DNA of 64,000 nucleotides from Hyphomicrobiales bacterium. Its GTDB lineage: Bacteria > Pseudomonadota > Alphaproteobacteria > Rhizobiales > RI-29. Made by a program: the position numbers and the translations under genes. The notes under the pieces are model-generated. The model was given only the letters and a program-made list of their open reading frames with translations. It searched no databases and was not told where the DNA came from. Each line of letters starts with the position of its first letter. The first letter of the stretch is position 1. The stretch is taken from assembly GCA_016125495.1 (NCBI GenBank), contig WGLQ01000004.1, forward strand, positions 62,001 through 126,000. Reading direction: 5' to 3'. Shown piece by piece: positions 58,764-64,000 of this stretch.

Positions 58764-58993
58764 GGCAGGCGCCGCTCGCCGCAAGGTTCGCCCGTGCCGC
58801 TGCCGGGAAAGTCGACGGAGCCGTATGCCGAGACGTCTTCGTTTCGCCCGGCCGGACGGCTACAGAGTGTTTCAGCCACCGGCTCCGGACGGTGGCGGGA
58901 GGCATGGCTTGGCAGGTCCAAACGCCAGGCTCTATTCCGGAGATGTCGCAGGTCGCTCCTTCGGGGGCGCCAAATCGGGAGGAACAGGAGAAA

Positions 58994-60103
58994 ATGGCTG
59001 CAACTGCTTTGCAAGGTACCCGGCGTGTGGTGCGCACGATCCGGTCGTTGGTCGGTGCGGCGGCGGTGGTCGGGCTCGCCTTCGCGTTCGCCCCGACCGC
59101 GTCCGCTGAGAGCCCCAACCTGACGCTCTTCGAGTGGGCAGGCTACGACGACGTCGAGTTCCACAAGGCCTATGCCGAGAAATACAACGGCTCGCCGCAG
59201 TATTCGTTCTTCGCGGATGAGGAGGAGGCATTCAACAAGCTGCGTGCCGGCTTCAAGGCGGACCTGATGCACCCCTGCATCCAGAGCATTCCGAAGTGGC
59301 GCGACGCTGGCCTACTCAAGCCGATCGACGTCAGCCGGCTGCCCAAGTGGGCTGACATCTACGAGCGCTTCCGCAACCTGCCGCACGTGATGACGAGCGA
59401 CGGCAAGGCCTGGTTCGTCCCCTTCGACTGGGGCAACTCCGGTATGACCTACATCACGGGCAAACTGACCGAGGAGCAGGCGTCGACCCTCCAGACATTC
59501 ATCGACCCGGCGATGGCGGGCAAGGTCTCGATCCCGGACAACGTCGACGATGCCTATGCGCTGGCCTTCCTCGCAACCGGCATCAAAGACTGGACCAATG
59601 TGACGGATGCCCAGTTCCAGGCCGCCAGCGATTGGCTGCGCAAGGCGCACCCGAACGTGCGTTTCTACTGGGGCGATCCCAATTCGCTCAACCAGGGGAT
59701 GGCAAACGGCGAGGTCGATCTCGCCTGGGCCTGGAACGAGACCCCGACCAACCTTCAGGAGGCCGGCCACGACGCCGTCATGAACAAGCAGGTCAAGGAG
59801 GGCGCCTCGACCTGGATCTGCGGCTTCTCCATGCTGACATCCGGTGAAGGCAGCGAGGATCAGGCTTACGACTACATCAACGCGTTCCTCGAGGACCAGA
59901 CGGCCAAATATCTCGTCTCCGAGTGGGGTTATGCCGCCTCGACGACGACGGGCATGGCTCAGTTCACCGAGGAGGAACTGACCGACGCGGGCTATGCCGA
60001 CATCGCGGGCTTCTTCGAGGCCACGCTCTTCCAGTCGGCCATGGACCCGCAGATCCGCGAGCGCATGATCGCCGAGTTCGCCAAGATCAAGGCGGGCTTC
60101 TGA
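58994..60103 (+). CDS. Orphan Pot-type (family 1) extracellular substrate-binding protein
   Basis: A 369-residue periplasmic binding protein. The signal peptide is long with a hydrophobic core (SLVGAAAVVGLAFAFAPTASA). The mature start is NLTLFEWAGYDDVEFHKAYAEKY, with FADEEEAFNKLRAGFKADLMHPC and VPFDWGNSGMTYITGKL typical of PotD-like proteins. No permease or ATPase gene follows, so it must dock to the PotABC-type importer at 35-40 kb or another set. ATG 58994 has AGGAG and GGAGG upstream. Its neighbours suggest an amine ligand. Confidence 0.87.
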   Translation: MAATALQGTRRVVRTIRSLVGAAAVVGLAFAFAPTASAESPNLTLFEWAGYDDVEFHKAYAEKYNGSPQYSFFADEEEAFNKLRAGFKADLMHPCIQSIPKWRDAGLLKPIDVSRLPKWADIYERFRNLPHVMTSDGKAWFVPFDWGNSGMTYITGKLTEEQASTLQTFIDPAMAGKVSIPDNVDDAYALAFLATGIKDWTNVTDAQFQAASDWLRKAHPNVRFYWGDPNSLNQGMANGEVDLAWAWNETPTNLQEAGHDAVMNKQVKEGASTWICGFSMLTSGEGSEDQAYDYINAFLEDQTAKYLVSEWGYAASTTTGMAQFTEEELTDAGYADIAGFFEATLFQSAMDPQIRERMIAEFAKIKAGF

Positions 60104-60162
60104 GGACTTCACGCCGAGGCATGCAGCGTGGTTACCGCTGCTCCCCGGCCCTCTCGAGACCA

Positions 60163-60190
60163 GGCGGCGCGCTCCCCGGGGCGCGCCGCC
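60163..60190 (+). terminator. GC-rich hairpin after the binding-protein gene
   Basis: GGCGGCGCGC (60163-60172) and GCGCGCCGCC (60181-60190) form a perfect 10-bp stem with an 8-base loop that can pair further (CCC/GGG). It lies 60 bases after the stop. It is followed by ATTGCCTTCC, not a T-run, so termination may need help. Confidence 0.5.
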
Positions 60191-60287
60191 ATTGCCTTCC
60201 CTGGTTTCGCACGGGTGCCCGACTGAGCTATCATTATTGTGCAGTCCTTCTGCGCCGCCCCCGTTGCCACCGCCCTTCGAGGCCCAG

Positions 60288-61304
60288 ATGACCGAACCCG
60301 ACCGCGCCCCTCTCGTCCCGACGCCCTCCGAAGTCGATGCCGCGATCGCGGCCTTGCGCGGACGGGTGATCGAAACACCGCTCGTTGCCGCCCCGCGCCT
60401 TGCCGCCGAGACGGGCGCCGCCCGCGTTCATGTCAAGTTCGAGACCTTCCAGAACACCGGCTCGTTCAAGTACCGGGGCGCCCTCTGGCGATGCTCCAAT
60501 CTCAGCGACGCCGAGCGCAAGGCCGGCGTCGTCGCCTTTTCCTCCGGCAACTTCGCGCAGGGGCTGGCCGCCGCCGCAACCTCGCTGGGCATTCCCTCGA
60601 CCATCGTCATGCCGATCGATGCCCCCGACACCAAGCGCCGCCGTACCGAGGGCTTCGGTGCCCGCGTCGTCCTCACCGAGCATGGCGAGCGCCCGCGCGA
60701 GGAGGTGGCGAGCGAGCGCGCCCGCGAACTCGCCCGCGCCGAGGGCATGACGCTGCTTCACCCCTTCGACGATCCCCTCATCATCGCCGGACATGCCAGC
60801 CTTGCCGGCGAGGTCGCCCGCGTCCTGGCGGCGGACGGCGAGGCGATGCCGGATGTGGTCCTCTGCTGTGTCGGCGGCGGCGGGCTGCTTGCAGGCCTCG
60901 CACTCGCCTTTCGCCGCTTCTCGCCCGACTGCGAGATCGTGCCCGTCGAGCCCCTGCAGTACGACGGGCTCGGCCGCTCGTGGCGCGCCGGCCAGATCAC
61001 GCCCGCCGAGGGCGGCCGGTCGACGATCTGCGATGCGCTCCAGGCCCGCCAACCGGGTGTGGCGCCCTTTGCCTGTGTGAAGGCGGCCGGCCTCGGTGAC
61101 CCGCTCGCCGTCTCGGACGAGGAAGTTCGCGCGGCGATGGCCCTCGCCTTCGACCAGTTCAAGGTGGTGCTGGAGCCTTCCGGGGCGGTCGCCCTCGCGG
61201 GGCTCCTCCAGCAGAAGGAGCGCTTCGCCGGGCGCCGCGTTCTGGTCATCGCTTCGGGCGGAAATATTTCGCTCGCAGCCTTTCATGCCCATCTGAACGC
61301 TTGA
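60288..61304 (+). CDS. Fold-type II PLP-dependent threonine/serine dehydratase-like enzyme
   Basis: A 338-residue PLP enzyme. The cofactor lysine is Lys61 in NTGSFKYRGA, SSGNFAQGLAAAA supplies the substrate-binding loop and CCVGGGGLLAGLAL the phosphate loop. The frame ends at VIASGGNISLAAF, as in IlvA/TdcB-like short dehydratases without a regulatory domain. It should deaminate threonine or serine, or a close analogue such as hydroxyaspartate. ATG 60288 is closest to the family start, though no strong ribosome site is visible. Confidence 0.87.
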   Translation: MTEPDRAPLVPTPSEVDAAIAALRGRVIETPLVAAPRLAAETGAARVHVKFETFQNTGSFKYRGALWRCSNLSDAERKAGVVAFSSGNFAQGLAAAATSLGIPSTIVMPIDAPDTKRRRTEGFGARVVLTEHGERPREEVASERARELARAEGMTLLHPFDDPLIIAGHASLAGEVARVLAADGEAMPDVVLCCVGGGGLLAGLALAFRRFSPDCEIVPVEPLQYDGLGRSWRAGQITPAEGGRSTICDALQARQPGVAPFACVKAAGLGDPLAVSDEEVRAAMALAFDQFKVVLEPSGAVALAGLLQQKERFAGRRVLVIASGGNISLAAFHAHLNA

Positions 61305-61416
61305 GACGGCCGCTGGCCCCGTCGCAGGCATATTAGCATTGGCGCGCTAGCGCAGCAGCGGCCGGCCGTCGCCGGGATGGACTTTCCCGCTCGAAGTCGC
61401 AGGGAGTGACGACGAC

Positions 61417-62271
61417 ATGTCCGGCATCCGCAACAGCCGACCGATCCTCGGCGCCGCCGTCATGCTCGACGATCTGGACCGCGTCCCGGGCCTGCGCGAG
61501 TTCCTCTTCGAGCGCGACCGAGACGTCGAGATCCAGGACCTGATCCCCGTGGAGGCCGCGCGCGGTGACGGCTGGCGGGAGTTTTCATCCCGCGCCCGCG
61601 CGGCATTCGACGGCCACCGTGGCCGCATCGGCATCCACGGCCCCTTCTGGGGCTTTGCGATCGATACGCCCGATCCGGACGTGCGTGCCATCGCTCAGGC
61701 CCGCCTCGACGTCGGCCTCGAAGCGCTCATCGCCGCGACACGCGGGCGCGGCGGTGCCCATATGGTGCTGCACAGCCCGTTCACGACGTGGGGCTGGTAC
61801 AACCGCGGAACCAAGCGACAGACCCGCGATGAGACGGCCGAATGCGTTCACCTCTGCCTCGCACCTGCCGTTCGCAAGGCTGAGGACCATGGCATCGTGC
61901 TCGTCATCGAGAATGTGGAGGATAAGGACCCCGCCGAGCGTGTCGCCCTGGCCGCATCGTTCGCGAGCCCCGCGGTGAAAGTCTCCCTCGATACCGGTCA
62001 CGCCCACTACGCCCACGGTGCGACCGGCGCCCCGCCCGTCGATGTTTTCGTCCGCGCCGCCGGCGATGCCCTCGCCCACGTCCACCTGCAGGACGCCGAC
62101 GGCTTTGCCGACCGTCACTGGGCGATCGGTCGCGGCACCATCCTCTGGCCCTGCGTCTTCGCGGCGCTGGGTGAGCTTGCCGAGTTGCCCCGCCTCATCG
62201 TCGAGATGAACGACGCGGCCGATATCCTGCCATCGGCACGCCACCTCCATGAGGCCGGCCTCGCCGAATAG
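61417..62271 (+). CDS. Sugar phosphate isomerase/epimerase-type TIM barrel protein
   Basis: A 284-residue AP-endonuclease-2/xylose-isomerase-like TIM barrel. Metal-site residues are seen in HSPFTTWG, VIENVEDKDP (Glu), SLDTGHAHYAH (Asp and His), HVHLQDADGFADRHWAIGRGTI and VEMND. Members isomerise or epimerise sugars, inositols or similar hydroxy-compounds. It is 112 bases after the dehydratase; the gap contains complementary arms GGCCGCTG/CAGCGGCC. No pathway partner is evident, so the substrate is unknown. Confidence 0.83.
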   Translation: MSGIRNSRPILGAAVMLDDLDRVPGLREFLFERDRDVEIQDLIPVEAARGDGWREFSSRARAAFDGHRGRIGIHGPFWGFAIDTPDPDVRAIAQARLDVGLEALIAATRGRGGAHMVLHSPFTTWGWYNRGTKRQTRDETAECVHLCLAPAVRKAEDHGIVLVIENVEDKDPAERVALAASFASPAVKVSLDTGHAHYAHGATGAPPVDVFVRAAGDALAHVHLQDADGFADRHWAIGRGTILWPCVFAALGELAELPRLIVEMNDAADILPSARHLHEAGLAE

Positions 62272-62621
62272 TGCGTCGTTCCGCCGTGCGCTCCGCCCCG
62301 CAATTTCCTTGACTTGTGCGGCGCAACATGAGACACGGGTTCGTCGCCGCGATGGCGACCTCGACGTTCGAGCTGCGTGAAAGGGCGCTACAGGGTCAGG
62401 CTTACACTCCGACCCGCTCAGGTTTCGCCCGCCTGTTCAGCACGTTGCAGTTTCATCCTATTCATCGGCGCCCAGGCCACGCGGGGTGCCGCGCAAGGCA
62501 CGGCATGACCCTTTGCGGCATGCCGGGCGTGCCCTGCGCCGGTTTCGCTCCCGCCGTCGATACGGCGATCGTGCGGAGGCCGGGCAGGCCGCGCCATCCG
62601 CCACGACCAGAAAGCGAACAC
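62272..62621 (+). promoter_or_regulatory. 350-base leader/intergenic region before the DEAD-box helicase gene
   Basis: No credible gene is present. CTTGAC at 62309-62314 is a fair alphaproteobacterial -35 but lacks a convincing -10. Structured segments occur near the 3' half: TGCCG/CGGCA around 62484-62502 and the palindrome CGGCATGCCG near 62517-62526. A long structured leader is common ahead of cold-induced RNA helicases, so regulation at the RNA level is possible. Confidence 0.3.
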
Positions 62622-64000
62622 GTGACGACATTTTCCGACCTCGGCCTCGCCGCGCCCCTCCTTAAGGCGCTCGACGCCGAAGGCTACACCGCGCCGACGC
62701 CCATCCAGGCTGCTGCCATCCCCTCCCTGCTCGCGGGAGAAGATCTCCTCGGCATCGCCCAGACCGGCACCGGCAAGACCGCCGCATTTGCCCTCCCCAT
62801 CCTCCAGCGCCTCGCCGCCTCCCCGCGTCCGGCTCCCCGCAAGGGCTGCCGTGTCCTCGTGCTGGCCCCGACGCGCGAACTCGCCAGCCAGATCGCCGAG
62901 GGCTTCCGGACCTACGGTCGCCACTACCGGTTCACCGTCGCGACCGTCTTCGGCGGCGTCGGATTCGCGCCCCAGATCAGGGCCTTCTCCTCGGGGACCG
63001 ATATCATCGTCGCGACCCCCGGCCGCCTCCTCGATCACATGGCCTCCGGTCACGCGAACCTGAAGGCGACCGAAATTCTCGTCCTCGACGAGGCCGACCA
63101 GATGCTCGATCTCGGCTTCGTCAAGCCGATCCGTCAGATTGTCGCCTCCCTCCCCTCCGCGCGCCAGACGTTGCTTTTTTCGGCCACGATGCCGGCCGAG
63201 ATCGCCGATCTCGCGCGCGCCTTCCTGAAGGACCCCCTCCGCGTCGAGGTGGCGCCCGCGGCAACCACCGCCGAGCGCGTCGCCCAGCGGGTCATCCATC
63301 TGCCGCGGTCCGAAAAGCGCCTGCGCCTCGTCTCGCTCCTTTCCGACCGCGCCATGGCCCGCACCCTCGTCTTCACGCGCACCAAGCGTGGCGCCGACCG
63401 CGTCGCCGGGCACCTCGAGGCGGCCGCCATCGGCGCTGCCGCCATCCACGGCAACAAGAGCCAGCGCCAGCGCGAGGCGGCTCTCGAGGCCTTCCGCTCC
63501 GGACGCATCCGGGTGTTGGTGGCGACCGACATCGCGGCGCGCGGCATCGACGTCGACGGCGTCACCCACGTCGTCAACTTCGAACTGCCCGAGGTCGCCG
63601 AGGCCTACGTCCACCGCATCGGCCGCACCGCGCGCGCCGGCGCCTCGGGCGAGGCGATCTCGCTTTGCGAGCCCGAGGAGCGCGATCTCCTGAGGGCGAT
63701 CGAGCGTCTGACCCGCCAGCGCATTCCGAGCGAGGACGCCATGGCATCCGCTGGCGCTTCCGGCGCGGCGCCCGCCGATGACGATCGCGAGAGTGGTCGC
63801 GAACGCCCGCGCAAATCCGGTGGTTCGCGGCGCGACGGCCCAGCCCGTTCGGCGCGCCCCGCGTCCGATCGCCGGGACGACCGCCAGCCGGCCCGCCGGC
63901 CGGACGGTGAGGCACGGCGCCGCGATGGAAAGGCCAAGGCCGGTGCCCGTTCGCCGCTCGAAGGCCAGCACCCGCAAGCCAAGTCCGGCGCCGACCGGGG
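62622..64000 (+). CDS. rhlE: DEAD-box RNA helicase, RhlE-like (C-terminus cut by window edge)
   Basis: At least 459 residues are visible and the frame is still open at the edge. All helicase motifs are intact: Q motif TPIQAAAIP, Walker A AQTGTGKTAAF, PTRELASQ, TPGRLLDH, DEAD in VLDEADQMLDLG, SAT, TRTKRGADRVA, TDIAARGIDV and HRIGRTARAG. After about residue 375 a basic, Arg/Gly/Asp-rich disordered tail begins, as in RhlE proteins. GTG 62622 gives MTTFSDLGLAAPLL, the usual N-terminus; the ribosome site is weak. It unwinds RNA in ribosome assembly and decay, often under cold stress. Confidence 0.92.
   Translation, partial: MTTFSDLGLAAPLLKALDAEGYTAPTPIQAAAIPSLLAGEDLLGIAQTGTGKTAAFALPILQRLAASPRPAPRKGCRVLVLAPTRELASQIAEGFRTYGRHYRFTVATVFGGVGFAPQIRAFSSGTDIIVATPGRLLDHMASGHANLKATEILVLDEADQMLDLGFVKPIRQIVASLPSARQTLLFSATMPAEIADLARAFLKDPLRVEVAPAATTAERVAQRVIHLPRSEKRLRLVSLLSDRAMARTLVFTRTKRGADRVAGHLEAAAIGAAAIHGNKSQRQREAALEAFRSGRIRVLVATDIAARGIDVDGVTHVVNFELPEVAEAYVHRIGRTARAGASGEAISLCEPEERDLLRAIERLTRQRIPSEDAMASAGASGAAPADDDRESGRERPRKSGGSRRDGPARSARPASDRRDDRQPARRPDGEARRRDGKAKAGARSPLEGQHPQAKSGADR

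Overview
The window is about 66% GC by eye and carries almost only chromosomal housekeeping and catabolic genes. It has the look of an aerobic, probably marine or salt-tolerant alphaproteobacterium (Rhodobacterales- or Hyphomicrobiales-like). The pointers are a complete taurine dissimilation island, an RpoE-ChrR pair with an FAD-oxidase/DUF1365/Cfa operon, a GlxA/GbdR-type regulator beside a heterotetrameric sarcosine oxidase operon, several PotABCD-type parts and GTG/TTG starts. I see no rRNA, tRNA, insertion sequence, prophage or CRISPR array. All genes look intact except the two cut by the window edges.

Layout. 1-10.1 kb: taurine uptake and breakdown: tauC (cut), tauB, tauA and an omega-aminotransferase on the minus strand; then tauR, ald, a small cupin, xsc and tauE on the plus strand. 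10.1-13 kb: an AAA ATPase with a winged-helix tail behind an AT-rich promoter with an inverted repeat, then an orphan MttB-family methyltransferase. 13-18 kb: an FHA / PP2C / Ser-Thr kinase-WD40 signalling module. 18-21.4 kb: 5-formyl-THF cyclo-ligase, a secreted TPR protein and a Kef-type antiporter. 21.7-27.2 kb: FAD oxidase, DUF1365 and Cfa converge on SDR, ChrR and RpoE. 27.3-31.5 kb: a DUF4864 protein and gamma-glutamyl-polyamine genes (PuuB-like, PuuA-like, class I amidotransferase). 31.5-40 kb: a Bcr/CflA exporter, L-serine dehydratase, a DUF1194 protein and a PotABCD-type importer.

40.5-58 kb is a methylated-amine and one-carbon region: a dimethylglycine/sarcosine dehydrogenase-family enzyme, a cytochrome c'/b561 pair, a GbdR-like regulator, soxB, an alpha/beta hydrolase, a LysE exporter, soxD, soxA, soxG, and then an overlapping set of a GcvT-like protein with two PYROXD2/CrtI-like flavoproteins. 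58-64 kb: a divergent SAM methyltransferase, an orphan Pot-type binding protein, a fold-II PLP dehydratase, a TIM-barrel isomerase and the start of a DEAD-box helicase.

How it fits together (inference). Taurine is imported, deaminated with pyruvate (Ald recycles the alanine) and cleaved by Xsc to acetyl phosphate and sulfite, and TauE exports the sulfite. Betaine-type compounds would be demethylated stepwise to sarcosine and glycine, passing one-carbon units to tetrahydrofolate; serine made from glycine could leave as pyruvate through SdaA. The least explained part is the GcvT-like plus twin flavoprotein set at 53.3-57.8 kb, which has the architecture of an undescribed amine-oxidising, folate-coupled system.
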